DNA of 64,000 nt from NCBI GenBank assembly GCA_038030265.1, contig CM075941.1:50569952-50633951 (forward strand), read 5' to 3'. Origin of the DNA: Corythucha ciliata. Lineage: Eukaryota; Arthropoda; Insecta; Hemiptera; Tingidae. Below the pieces are notes generated by a model. The model searched no databases. It saw only the letters and a list, made by a program, of their open reading frames with translations, and was not told where the DNA came from. The translations under genes and the position numbers were made by a program. Shown piece after piece: positions 20,857 to 32,256 of this stretch (its first letter is position 1; every line of letters starts with the position of its first letter).

Positions 20857-22712
20857 CAGGGGCGTAGCCAGCCCATGATCAAGGGGTGGGCAGCCAGCCA
20901 GGCACACGGATTCAGAGTTTGGACGGGGGGGGGGGCGCGCGCTCGTTCGCGGATGAAATCCATGAAAAGGATATTTTCCAGCTAGTACTGAGCTAGAATT
21001 GAGAAATAGCGCTGATTCACGTTAAACTTGAGATATAAATCTGCTCAATATTCACGGTTGAAATTGAGAAAACACGCCAATTTGCGGTTTCGCGGTCCAA
21101 AGTCCGGGCCGAAATTAAGAAAATTGCGCTAATTCACGGTTTACAGTGCTCTTTTCACGGCTAAAATGGACAAAATAAATTGCGCGTTCAATGTAGAATT
21201 GAGCAAAATCGCTCATTTGCGGCTAAAATTGAGGAATGGAGCTCATTCACGCAGGTAAAATTAGGAGAAGGCACCAGTTCGTTGTTTCTCAAACCAACAT
21301 CTCGGTGAACATTGCGAAAAAGTGATAATTGACTGTTTTTATACATTTAAATAGCAAGTTTGCGGGTACAATCGAGAAAGAGGGCGACTTAGCGCACACA
21401 TTTTTAAAAAAGTTCTTATTTTCGGCTAAAATTAAGGCACATTGAGGAAAACACCTATTTTAAGGTTCGCGATGCAACGCCCGGATCAAAATTAATGAAA
21501 TTCGTTAACATGAGTATTATGTAGACCTTTTCACTGCTGAAATTTGAAGGGGGGAATTGCTCAAGGCAGAATTGAAATTGAAACACGAATTTGCGGCTAA
21601 AATTGAGGGAAAATGAATTGGCAAAATTGTCACCGTTTTTTGTTGATTATAGTGTAATTGTCGTGGCTAAAATTGAGAAATAGCGTTCATTCACAGGTTA
21701 CATTGAGGAAAAACTGTTATTTTGCGGCTGAAATTAACAGAACGCACCTATTCGCGGTTTGTAGGCGATCCCATTGCTGGCCGTAGTTAGAGCGTTATTT
21801 CACGGTTTTTTGAGACCTTTTTAAGGTTAAAATGAAGAAAATAGGCTATAGTTCGCGATAGAATTGAGAAAAAGCACTCAGTTTCACCTAAAATAAAAGA
21901 AAAACGTCAATTCGACGCTACAAATAGTGCTCATTGACGAGTTGCATGGGGGGGGGGGATTCTGTGCAAATCCTCTTGAGGAAAAACTGGATCCACCACG
22001 CCTGTGGGAAGATTCACTGGCTAAAATAACAGATGAACCATTGCCTTTTTGCAGACTTCTAACAGGATCTGGAGATTAGAATCGCGTCAATTCACAGTCA
22101 TCAGAGACTAAATTTGCACAGAAACGGCCACTATCCTTCAAAAAATTAATATCTGCTGGAAACCTGTCGTTTGTAGCCTTCTATTTCGGATTTAATGTCG
22201 AAAAATTGAAACTTCTCTCCTGCCCCCCCCCTCACCCGGGATAGTGATACTTTTGGAGCTAAACTCTAAATTTTAGACCTGAGACGGTAAACAGAGCTGG
22301 CAGTTTCTCTCCCACCATAAGTCTGTATGGCACAGCGGGCTAAACACGATTTGAGCTAACCCAAACACGAAATTGCGCGTCGAACCTTGCGAAAACGGGA
22401 TTTTAGTTCGAAAAATCAGCAAAATCGGTTTCCATGTTAAGCCGACCCTCGAAATCGGTTTGTCAGCAACAAACATCCGCGAATTTTTGATTTTTGGTGA
22501 AACCGATGTGCGAAAATGTGTTGTTTTTTAATGAGAAAAATCCGCAAAATTGGTTTTATGGAGCGAAATATTATAGATTTGCATTTCTGTTAGCCAGATC
22601 AGGGAAAATATTTTTGGAATTTTGGGGGTGGGCAGCTGCCTCACGAAATCTGCGTTTTTGATTCTAGGGGAGGGCAACTGCCCATCCCTGCCCCCCGCTG
22701 GCTACGCCCATG
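20857..22712. mobile_element. Complete hAT-like non-autonomous element, family B
   Basis: The left end CAGGGGCGTAGCCAGCCCAT at 20857 and right end ctggctacgcccatg at 22712 are inverted matches. A perfect 8 bp duplication, cactggta, lies at 20849-20856 and 22713-22720. Length is 1856 bp with no transposase ORF. The interior has type A units in reverse (about 20940-21900) and type D units (about 22380-22620). It is inserted in the old Gypsy gag. Confidence 0.87.
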
Positions 22713-22884
22713 CACTGGTATCGAACATTTGACAATTTCATTGCATGCGCAGATCCTCCGCCATCAGACGCTACGAAACTAAAACTATTGATCAACTTCG
22801 TTTCTCATCACGTCGATAACTTCATTTGAAACTGTTCGACGTTTGAAGAGTCTGTTGAAGTGCTCAAGCGCATCTACGACAAGC

Positions 22885-23009
22885 TGTGGGAATTAAAATT
22901 TGACTCCACTAACTATTTTTTAGATCACATGAAACCTTTTTGCTTTGCCTTATACTTCGCGAATAAATACTTGTCTTTTTCATTGAACAAACTTCGTCTA
23001 AATATAACA
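22885..23009 (+). repeat. Copia 5' LTR
   Basis: 125 bp, TG...CA ends, nearly identical to 32636-32758. A 2 bp difference (aattaaaattt against aattaattt) is visible near its start. Confidence 0.92.
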
Positions 23010-23027
23010 GGTTATGGGCCCAGATTA
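23010..23027 (+). promoter_or_regulatory. Copia primer-binding site
   Basis: Immediately after the 5' LTR comes ggttatgggcccagatta. It resembles the site of Drosophila copia, which pairs with an internal half of initiator methionine tRNA. Confidence 0.75.
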
Positions 23028-23085
23028 ACGCAAGAATCTGTTGCGATAAATATTCCACGAACATTGACAGACCTGAACGTAAAAA

Positions 23086-24318
23086 ATGAGCTCAAACCAT
23101 CGCATTGAAACTTTGAAGAAAGACAACTATGATACATGGAGGATCCAAGCTCAAGCTGACCTTATCAGGGTTGATCTTTGGGGTTACGTCTCAGGAAAAA
23201 TTCAAAAACCTGACGAACCTTCAGAAAGAGAAAGATGGGATGAATACGACTTGAATGCTCGATCGGAGCTCATGCTTATGATAGCTCCTTCCGAACTCAA
23301 ACAAGTAAAAACTTGTTCTACGTCCAATGAAGTATGGAAAACACTCGAAATCAACTTCCAAAGTAAAGGTCCTGCTCGTAAAGCAACACTGCTGAAACAG
23401 TCACTTCTGTACAAGATGAGCGAAAATGACGACGTTCGAATCTATTTAAACAATTTTTTCGACACCGTGGATAAACTCTCGGACATGGATATAAAAATTA
23501 ACAATGATCTACTGAGTATCATGATGTTATACAGTCTACCGTCGTCATTCGAAAATTTCAGAACAGCAATTGAAAGTCGAGATGCACTGCCATCACCTGA
23601 AGATCTCGAAATTAAAATAATCGAAGCTAGCGAATCCAAAAAAAGCAACGCTTCTGGAAGTGATGAAGGCGCGTTCTTCGGAAGAAATAAAAACTTTTTC
23701 CAAAATCACAAGAATTTCGAAAAGAAAAATGACAAAAAGGAGACAAGTTTTCGTTTCAAGTGTCACATCTGTAACAAGTTCGGACACAAAGCTCGTGATT
23801 GCAACGTCAAACGTAATCAAACTGACACGCATTCGACCTATATAGCCGATGTAAAAGAACACCGTCTTTCAATCAACGAACTCGACACTACAAAAAATTT
23901 TTGGTGTCTTGATAGCGGTTCAACGTCGCATATGTGTGCGAAGAAATCACTTTTCACCGAAATCGAACCAAACAAAGAAGGAAGTGTTTTGAAATTGGCA
24001 TCAGAAAATCACACTCAGCCCATAAGTGGAAAAGGTCTAGCACAAATCAAAGTCGAAAAGAATCACACAATTGATCTGCCGAACACTTTATTCATTCCAA
24101 ATCTGTCCACAAATCTTCTATCGGTGAGCAAAATTACTGAAAAAGGGTTCACTGTACTATTCAAAAAGGATAGAGCGACTGTAATGGATAGAAACAAAAA
24201 CATAAATCTCCTGGCAAAGAAATCAAATGGACTTTACTTCGTTGAAAATATAACGGAAAAAACTCTCCACGACTCAAAATTATGTTCATCCAAAGAAAAG
24301 AGCACTATCGTCGAGTGA
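23086..24318 (+). pseudogene. Copia gag and protease, ended by a nonsense codon
   Basis: 410 codons. The Gag part includes WRIQAQADLIRVDLWGYV near residue 20 and the zinc knuckle CHICNKFGHKARDC near residue 225. The aspartic protease motif WCLDSGSTSHM follows near residue 275. The frame ends at TGA (24316-24318), where the next codons read HSKLGHVNENSL in the same frame. The family has a tryptophan here, so TGG has become TGA. Confidence 0.88.
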
Positions 24319-25026
24319 CACTCAAAGCTTGGCCACGTCAATGAAAATTCGTTAAAACTCGCCTTACGAAATCAACTGTTGATCGGATTAAGCTTCAATC
24401 CGAAAGAAAAATTGCAAGAATGTGAAACTTGCATTCAAGCAAAAACGACTCGAAACCCATTTCCAAAGCGAGACAGCCCGAGAACATCGGAACTCCTTGA
24501 AATCGTACATTCCGATGTGTTTGGTCCGGTTCGTAACCCGTCAAACGGAAATTCAAAATATTTCGTTACTTTTATTGACGATTACTCCCGATATTGCAAA
24601 ATTTATTTTTTGAAGCAGAAAAATGAAGTCATGAGTCGTTTTAAAGAGTTTCAGCGCGAAACAGAAAGATTCACTGGCAAGAAAATCAAGTTTCTTCAAA
24701 CCGATAATGAAAAAGCGGAGTACTGCAACAAAGAATTTGACGCCTATTTAAAAAACTGCGGCATTAAAAGAAGACTTGCAACCACCTACACACCGCAGCA
24801 AAACGGAGTAGCTGAGAGGAAAAATAGAACTCTAGTTGAAAAAGCGCGATGTCTTCTGTTAGACTCGAACCTTCCATTAACTTTTTGGGCTGACGCAATT
24901 TTCACTTCAAACTACTTGTCGAACAGAACTCCATCAAAATCGATAAATGGTGAATTACCGTTACAAGATGGACCGGTAAAACCCCTTCAGTTCGGCATCT
25001 TCACGTTTTCGGCTCAAAAGCATTAA
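24319..25026 (+). pseudogene. Copia integrase, 3' truncated
   Basis: Same frame as gag after the nonsense codon. The zinc finger has HSKLGH and CETCIQAK. The DDE core has IVHSDVFGPV, KFLQTDNEKAEYC and the conserved TYTPQQNGVAERKNRTLVE. The domain breaks off after SINGELPLQDG, and the segment linking to RT is lost. Confidence 0.87.
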
Positions 25027-25054
25027 TCTAATGCTTGTTACCATCTAATGCTCT

Positions 25055-26131
25055 ACCGCCTTTTTGAACGGTGACATCGAAGAGGAAATTTTTATGAAAA
25101 TGCCCAACTGTCTAGAAAAATTTCTTCAAGACATAATTCTCGAAGAAAGTGACGATCCTAATTCGGACTTGTTCACAAAAGCGAAAAACATGCTTGAAGA
25201 CATGAAAAACTTGAAAAAAGAAAAGGTCTGCCGCCTACAGAAAGCTCTCTACGGGTTGAAGCAAGCCGGAAGGCAATGGTTCTTGAAGTTGGACAAAATT
25301 CTACAAACTTTGGGTTTTCAACCGTCTCTCGCTGACCCTTGCGTCTACGTCTTGTCGCGAGTGGGAGGAGACAACGTTATTGTTGCAGTTTATGTCGATG
25401 ACTTAATTATCGGCGCGACAAAACCAAGTTATTTTGAAGAACTGAAAATATCACTTTCAGAAAAATTCGTAATCCGTGATTTGAGCGACCTCAGTTATTG
25501 CCTTGGCATCGAATTTAAACAAACAAAACATCACATCTCCATTTCTCAAACGAAATACATCGATGTTTTGTTGAATCAATTCAATATGTCTATGTGCAAA
25601 CCAATTTCCACTCCAACGGAACCAAGACTAAAATTAAAAAAACCAGAAGATGAGGAAGAATTATTCAACATGCCGTATCAAAGTTTAATTGGTTCATTGA
25701 TGTATCTTGCAGTGGCAACTCGACCTGATATTTCTCATACGGTGAGTTACCTCAGTCAATTTAATACCTGTTTTCGAAAGGAACACTGGGAGGCTGCGAA
25801 ACGCGTTTTGAGGTATCTGCAAGGAACAAAGAATTTTGCGTTAAAATTCAGAAAGACTGGAAAAAGTCTAACTGGCTTCGCCGACGCCGACTGGGCAACA
25901 TGTCCGCAAGACCGAAGATCCTACACCGGTTATTGTTTTAAACTCGCTGGAACAGTCGTCAGCTGGGAATCAAGAAAACAAAGAACCGTTGCTCTTTCGA
26001 CGGCCGAAGCAGAGTTCATGGCACTCACAGAAGCCACCAAAGAAGCAATCCATCTCAAACAGCTGGGAATAGATTTGGGCATGCAAATATCGACGGTGAC
26101 GATTTTCACTGACAACCAAGCAGCTCAATAA
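25055..26131 (+). pseudogene. Copia reverse transcriptase and RNase H, 5' and 3' incomplete
   Basis: Starts TAFLNGDIEEEIFMKMP without the N-terminal RT fingers. The catalytic box is AVYVDDLIIGA. RNase H has FADADWATC, SRKQRTVALSTAEAEFMAL and IFTDNQAAQ. Its stop (26129-26131) is supplied by the inserted element. The true C-terminus resumes at about 32411. Confidence 0.88.
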
Positions 26132-26465
26132 TGAATAATAGGCCGTGGGTGCGGAAGCGATAATCCAGATAAACAAGGAAAATAAGTCCTCTCCCGCTGT
26201 TGCTATATTTATTTATTGGACCGGTTTCGGCCAATCGGCCATTTTCAACACACCTAGTTTCAACAGAAATCAAAAATCCCCCCGTCAGAATTTGAATATA
26301 ACACATAAGCAAGATAAATAAGCAGGAGGGTCAACAACAGCAATGACCAACATTAACACTAACAGAACGAGATAACAAACCAACAAGTACACAATAGATA
26401 ACTTAAAACTATACATAATAGGTACAACCAACAACTCACCCGATCGATGTATAAATCTAAACTGA

Positions 26466-27411
26466 CTAGTCCCTTTGACTAGAATGAACAGGGTTGACCG
26501 GACCGGGCACTCCTTCCCCTCCCCAATCAGCGGAAGACACTCTCAGACATGCACTCTGGCATGGTCGCAAATCAAACGAGGTGATACGATTAACGCATCC
26601 TCTACCGTACCTAGCCGCATGCCGCGTGATTTCTATAAATTCCAACCAATTTGACTTGGGCCCTTTCTTTTGCTCATGCAACAAAGAAACACCCTCTTTA
26701 TCATCAAAATCGTGTTTTGCGTCCAACAAGTGGTTGCGAAACTCAGAATGGCGTGACGAAGTAGGCAAGTGCTCCCGAACACGAAGCCCCCAGTTTCCGG
26801 CCCGTCTGGCCAATGTAAAATGCCTCCCGGCATGAGCACTTCAGCACGTAAACACCCGACCTCTCAAACAATCCAATGCCATCCTTGACCTTACACAGGT
26901 ACTGGCGTAGTGACGCCCAGGGCTTGAAAACTACTCGGACATCCGCATCCCGCATAACCCTTTCTAATTTCCGAGTGATGTCACCTAAAAATGGTAAAAC
27001 TACCATGGGCCTCAACGGATTGTCACAGGTGGACACAAGGCTTTCAGCCACGGCCAATATCGCCATCTTCGCACCCCTCCTAAGCACCAACTTATCGATC
27101 AGCGACCTCGAATATCCATTAGCTTCGGCCATAACTTTGATTACTTCTATTTCGTTGGTGAAACGTTCATTCGACAATGGTATATTCAACGCTCGATCGA
27201 CAAACCAAATAAGTCCCGCAACTTTCTGTCCCCAAGTGTGCTGTGAGTCTGAAGGAATCAGAGTATCAGTGACCGTCGGTTTTCTGTAAATGTCAAATTC
27301 AATGTCTCTCCCTGTCCTAATAATCACTAAGTCCAAATAGTTGAGACGGCCACCAGACTCTACTTCCGCAGTGAACTGAATATTTTCATCAAATCCATTG
27401 AGGAAATCCAA
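26466..27411 (-). pseudogene. Penelope-like RT C-terminus and GIY-YIG endonuclease, frameshifted
   Basis: The upstream frame has LNYLDLVIIRTGRDIEFDIY and RKPTVTDTLIPSDSQHTWGQ, the Penelope RT C-terminal pattern, then a linker and the GIY-YIG start SGVYVLKCSCREAFYIGQTG. A G5 run near 26793 shifts the frame. In the next frame VREHLPTSSRHSEFRNHLLD follows, with the expected R..EH and the late H..D. Penelope GIY-YIG nucleases nick the target DNA. The catalytic RT palm is absent, cut off at the Gypsy junction near 27430. Confidence 0.85.
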
Positions 27412-27432
27412 ACACCGGTCACAAACACCGCA

Positions 27433-30400
27433 TTATCCGCGTTTCCGTGGTCTTTTAACGTTGGACATATGAATTTTTTCTATCGTGTTATGGTGTCTAG
27501 GTTGTATGGTAGCGGTGTTTCTGTCTTTATTGGTATTGATAACAGTCTCTTTATTGTACCTGTTTTTAGTCTTGCTTTGGAATTGCTTGTTTTTAACGTA
27601 AACTTCTCTTGGTATTTCCTTAATTTCTTCTCTAGAGGAATTTCTTTTATCAGTCACCTTTTCCTTGTTTGCCAGGTCTTTTTCCTGTATTTTATTGTAA
27701 AGTATTTGTATCTTTTCTTTGTGACTCTGTAGATAATTATTCGTTAGCTGATGGTCTATGTTAATGTCAACTACACAATTGTTATTAACATGACCATTAA
27801 TGATTTCGAAAGGAGTGAAATTGGTTGCTGAGTGAATGCTATTATTGTACGCTATAAGGGCATAATTGACCTTGGAGGAAATGGTTTCTTTCTTATATTC
27901 TTCTTGATTATTCAATATTCGTATGTGTTCTATTAGAGTAGAGTGGAATCTTTCGATTGGCCCGTTTGATTCAGGGTACAATAAATGAATTTTGATTTTA
28001 TGTAGGGCCATAAGTTCCTTTATCATGTTGCAATTTAGTTCAGTCCCATTGTCCGACACTATTAGGTCTGGAACACCGTGATGAGAAAAATATTTCATTA
28101 GAGCTTTCACTACTTCTAAACTATTAGATGAAGATACTGGGTAAGCTTGCGCGTACCGTGAGAATTTGTCAATAATTGTCAAAAATTTAGAACCTTGTAG
28201 GGTTAATTTGTCTATATGTAAAATTTCGAAAGGACGCGAGGGTGTCGCTGTTATATTATATTTTGTTTGAATTGGTCTTCGGTCATATTTACATGCCAAA
28301 CAAATTTCGCACTGATTAATAAAATCTTGGATGGTCTTTTTTTGATTAGGCCAAAAGTAAACCCTTTTAATTTTACTATAGGTTTCTGCAATTCCTCTAT
28401 GATTGGTTTTGCCCTCATGGTAATTTTTTACTATATCTTCCATTTCTTTGTCGTCGTCTACATCTAGCAATTTAGTCGTGCATTTCGTGAAATTTATTTC
28501 TGAGGTCTTAAAGTGTTTTACCATAAGGTTAGTGAATTGCTCATAAATATCCGTTGTGAAGTACAACGAGTATTTAGTCTTTGGGACTATCATTTCTTTA
28601 ACGAATTGGACCAATTCTTGCTCTAGATTATTTTCTGAAAATTCAACAAGAATTCTAATTTTTGATTTGAACAGTTCAATGATTTTAGGTTTTTTAGGGG
28701 TTGTTGCCACTACTGAAATAATTACTTGATGATTTCCATGATTGACAGGGGTTTCACTTATTGGAATGGATATAATTGTGTTTCCTTCTCCATTCGAATG
28801 TATTGTCACGTCGGAGTCACTAATTCCGTCGCTTTCGTCTATATTTACTAATAGAGAGTGTCCGTCGTCTTGTGGTGGATTGTCGTCTAACGAGGGGTTT
28901 TCGTTAAAAAATCCCGTTACTAGTTCATTAATTATTTCATCTGCGTCCTCTGTCTCTACCATATTGAGTTGAATTCTGGATAGGGCATCTGCATTGGTAT
29001 TGGTAGAGCCTTTTTTGTAACAGGTCTCGTAATCGTACTCTTCTAATTTCAACCTCCACCTAAATAATTTTGAATTTGGCTCTTTAATAGAAAATAGCCA
29101 CTGTAGGGGTTTGTGATCAGTAAAAATCTTGAACTTTCTACCGTACAGATACGGTCTGAAATATTTGACTGCCCAAACCACGGCTAGCAATTCCTTTTCT
29201 ATTGTGGACAGTTTTTCTTCTGATTCATTGAGTGTGCGACTCGCGAAAGCAACAGGCAAGTCACCTCCCTTATGAGGCTGACTGAGAATTGCTCCAATTG
29301 CGAAGTTGGAAGCGTCTGTTGTTAAGTGGAATATTTTATCAAAATCGGGATATTGTAAGATGGGGTCATTGATCAGTAAATTTTTGCATGTTTCAAAAGC
29401 TTCCAGATAATCTAAGTCACCCACGTTGATTTTAGCTCCCTTTTTCAATCTTTTAGTTAGGGGTTTAGTTATGGCAGCTAAGTTAGGGATAAAGCGCCTA
29501 TAATAGCCAATTAGGCCAAGAAACCCTTTAATTTCTTTTGTGGTTTTCGGTATTGGGTAGTCTGTGATAGCTTTTATTTTGTCTTTATTTGGTTTAACAC
29601 CTTCCGGTGTTACGACATGTCCCAGGAAAGCCACTTCTTTCCTTAACAATTCTGTTTTGTCTAATTGAACTTTCATATTGGCTTCCCTTAACCTTTCAAA
29701 GATTTGTCTTAACCTGACCAAGTGTTCCTGCAGGCTAGTGCTGTAACATATGATGTCATCCATGTACACTAGACAAGATTCGTTTTGTATTCCTCTTAAT
29801 ATGTTGTCCATGACCCTTTGAAAGCTAGGTGGTGCTCCCTTCAATCCAAAGGGCATCCTTAAGTACTCATAATGGCCCTGCTCCGTGCTGAAAGCCGTTT
29901 TTTCAATGCTGTCCTCATGCATTTCAATCTGATGGAACCCGGAAGCTAAATCGATTGTAGTGAAATACTGGCTTTTACCTAATTTGTCTAAAATGTCTGT
30001 GATATTGGGAAGAGGGTACTTGTCGTCTATTGTCTTTTCGTTGAGTTTTCTAAAGTCACAGCAAATTCTAAATTTTCTCCGCCCTGATGCATCTAATTTT
30101 TTGGGGACTACTACCAATGGGGAGTTCCAGGGTGAGTTTGAGGGGCGAATAATATTTTGGTCGAGCATTTCGTTAATTTGTTTACTGATTTCCTCTTTGT
30201 ACACTTGAGGGTATCTATTAAAATTTACTTGCTTATAAGCTTGAGAAGTTTTTTGTTCGGTCTTAAAATAATTCCTAGTACTCATGTACTGAAAATCATT
30301 AGTTAACAAGTTTCTTGCTTCAGCTAAATTAGTGGGGTGTCTTGCCTGGATCAGGCTTGCTAAAGGCTCTCTTAATCCTCTCAAAAATACCCTTAACGCC

Positions 30401-31059
30401 ATTTGTCTTACATACTCTTTTAACTCTTCCGACTGTGGTCCTTTGGTTTGAAGGTAAGATAATTGGAGGGACAAATAATTCTCAATTTTTTCTATGTACT
30501 GAAAAGGGTCATCGCTTCCTTGCTTGACTTCCATGAACTCTATTCCTAGAGTAAAAAGGTCTCTTTTATCTGAATACCCATTAAGTAACGCGTTTCTTAA
30601 TTCTTCCCAAGTGGTAATACTCGAACAGTTAATTAGCTCTGCAGCTTTCCCTTTAATTTTGTTTCTAATGCAAGACATTAAGTACCTATTTTGGAAATTT
30701 GCTGGATTTCCTACATCATAAAAGTTTGTGACTAATTCGTCACAAGTGGCTAAGAAAGGAGCTAAAGCGGACGGTTCCCCGTGAAATTCCGGGACCATCT
30801 CTAAATATTGAGATTTAAATTCTTGCACTGCCTGTACAGCCATTGCTGGTTCTAATTGCGTATCAAAATTTAAATTGTCCTGACTTACAGAAGAAGACGG
30901 TGAAGGCACATTCGTTGAGCTTCTCTTCGGTCTTCTGAAGGAGGGGAGAGCGGAGCTGTATCGGTAGACGGCTCTCTCTCTGTGAGTTCGGGCGGTGACC
31001 TCTTCGCTTGGCGGTGAATCTCCTCTAACGTCTGCCGTCGTGAATTCGGTAGGAACCAC
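27433..31059 (-). CDS. Gypsy Gag-RT-RNase H-integrase in one 1208-codon frame, protease missing
   Basis: An uninterrupted frame of 17.6/297-like type. Gag lies at about residues 60-260 (VPEFHGEPSALAPFLATCDE, FLRGLREPLASLIQ). RT starts near 285 (EISKQINEMLDQNIIRPSNS) with LASGFHQIEM and VYMDDI near 432. RNase H lies at about 575-690 (LTTDASNFAIGAILS, FTDHKPLQW). Integrase has an HHCC finger (H..NHRG, CEICLACK), ILHIDKLTLQGSKFLTIIDK, VSDNGTELN and IERFHSTLIEH. Between Gag and RT no zinc knuckle and no DTG/DSG protease is present, yet the frame is kept, so an in-frame deletion is likely. The 3' side stops at the Penelope fragment; no env or 3' LTR is seen. Confidence 0.9.
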   Translation of the reverse strand: MVPTEFTTADVRGDSPPSEEVTARTHRERAVYRYSSALPSFRRPKRSSTNVPSPSSSVSQDNLNFDTQLEPAMAVQAVQEFKSQYLEMVPEFHGEPSALAPFLATCDELVTNFYDVGNPANFQNRYLMSCIRNKIKGKAAELINCSSITTWEELRNALLNGYSDKRDLFTLGIEFMEVKQGSDDPFQYIEKIENYLSLQLSYLQTKGPQSEELKEYVRQMALRVFLRGLREPLASLIQARHPTNLAEARNLLTNDFQYMSTRNYFKTEQKTSQAYKQVNFNRYPQVYKEEISKQINEMLDQNIIRPSNSPWNSPLVVVPKKLDASGRRKFRICCDFRKLNEKTIDDKYPLPNITDILDKLGKSQYFTTIDLASGFHQIEMHEDSIEKTAFSTEQGHYEYLRMPFGLKGAPPSFQRVMDNILRGIQNESCLVYMDDIICYSTSLQEHLVRLRQIFERLREANMKVQLDKTELLRKEVAFLGHVVTPEGVKPNKDKIKAITDYPIPKTTKEIKGFLGLIGYYRRFIPNLAAITKPLTKRLKKGAKINVGDLDYLEAFETCKNLLINDPILQYPDFDKIFHLTTDASNFAIGAILSQPHKGGDLPVAFASRTLNESEEKLSTIEKELLAVVWAVKYFRPYLYGRKFKIFTDHKPLQWLFSIKEPNSKLFRWRLKLEEYDYETCYKKGSTNTNADALSRIQLNMVETEDADEIINELVTGFFNENPSLDDNPPQDDGHSLLVNIDESDGISDSDVTIHSNGEGNTIISIPISETPVNHGNHQVIISVVATTPKKPKIIELFKSKIRILVEFSENNLEQELVQFVKEMIVPKTKYSLYFTTDIYEQFTNLMVKHFKTSEINFTKCTTKLLDVDDDKEMEDIVKNYHEGKTNHRGIAETYSKIKRVYFWPNQKKTIQDFINQCEICLACKYDRRPIQTKYNITATPSRPFEILHIDKLTLQGSKFLTIIDKFSRYAQAYPVSSSNSLEVVKALMKYFSHHGVPDLIVSDNGTELNCNMIKELMALHKIKIHLLYPESNGPIERFHSTLIEHIRILNNQEEYKKETISSKVNYALIAYNNSIHSATNFTPFEIINGHVNNNCVVDINIDHQLTNNYLQSHKEKIQILYNKIQEKDLANKEKVTDKRNSSREEIKEIPREVYVKNKQFQSKTKNRYNKETVINTNKDRNTATIQPRHHNTIEKIHMSNVKRPRKRG

Positions 31060-31353
31060 GGTGGACTTCTTGGTTGAAGTTGGGGTTCCTCTTTTTTTTT
31101 TTCGACGGGAGAGATTGGCCTTTGCTGATGGTCCTCTTTACTCGAGTTCACAAATTATTTTCGGGTATGGAACCAGGAGAGTGCCCTTCGTGAATCTCAA
31201 TGCTAGAGATCCAGTGGTAGAAGGATAATCGGTGTTCTCCTGAAGTTTCTGTTCAAGATGAAAAAGTTCGTCGATTCGGTTAACCGTTAAAACGGAGAAG
31301 ATTATTTATTTTTTTCGTCAAATTTTCACGAAAATAACTCCCGAATCGTCCTA

Positions 31354-31371
31354 CCGACTGCGCCAGATATG
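31354..31371 (-). promoter_or_regulatory. Gypsy primer-binding site
   Basis: Read on the minus strand: tggcgcagtcggtaggac, the serine-tRNA type site of 17.6/297-like Gypsy elements. It marks the inner end of the 5' LTR. Confidence 0.75.
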
Positions 31372-31640
31372 TTTAGAGTCCGTAAAAAACGTTTTTTAAA
31401 AAACACTTTTATTTTCACCAAACTACAAATTAATAACTTGAACAGATTTTCCCGATGTGAATACAATTAACTATCGCCCGAGACTGCCACTGCTTTCTTT
31501 CTTTTCTCTTCCTCTGAAATTCCCCCCTCTTAATCTAGTAACATAATATTGCTTACACTATGCTTATTCTACCAATTATTCTAATCTACCCCATAACATA
31601 TCTTATATATACACAAGTCGTGTATTATATAAATATATAC
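31372..31640 (-). repeat. Gypsy 5' LTR, outer end uncertain
   Basis: AT-rich stretch outside the primer-binding site. No partner LTR remains, so the outer limit (about 31640) cannot be fixed. A poly(A)-type signal and TATA-like tatataa sequences occur near 31600-31645. Confidence 0.5.
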
Positions 31641-32256
31641 CGGGTGACCCACTGTAAATTGAACCCAGGCCACTCCCACGCGCGGACAAAAATTAATTGA
31701 CTGTGAAAGTGTGAACCAGTATGTGTATGTTCACAAAGGCTAGGTTCAATTTGAGGAGGGCCTTATAGCGTTTTCGATTCCCCAAAAAATCTGCCTCGCG
31801 ACAGTAAATTTCCACGCGTTTTCTCTTAATTAAATATGTTAATGTAGAAGACGGATGGAAATGAACTGCACAGAGCAGAATTTTACGCAAATGGACTACT
31901 CCGATTAAAGGTCACCGCACGCTGTCAACAGACAAGCGCTGTGACAATACAGTGACTGAACGGCTGGAACTTGTAATACAAAAGGCCCTACCTAGGCTGA
32001 GAGTTAGCGCGGTGCCGGCCTGCACAAGTCACACGAAAGTCACGAAATCATCCCCGACGTCTTTAAGAAAATAAAATCTTGTCGCTAAGTTCCCTTACGA
32101 ATAGTTAAATGAGGAAAAATTAAGAAAAAATTATTACAAAAAGAGCAAATCCGAAAACCGGCTTTACTTAAGGCCGGTCGAGGGTCCGGCCGGCATCCGG
32201 CCTCGGACTTCCAAAACCGGCCAGGCCGGTCGAAAACCGGTCATCTGGCAACCCTA
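31641..32256. other. Unassigned segment inside the Penelope-derived insertion
   Basis: About 0.6 kb without coding similarity I can name. Near 32160-32245 there is a cluster of ccggcc and accggt motifs in both orientations (aaaaccgg repeated), which could fold. The edge tggcaaccctat resembles ends of other insect repeats. Confidence 0.4.
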
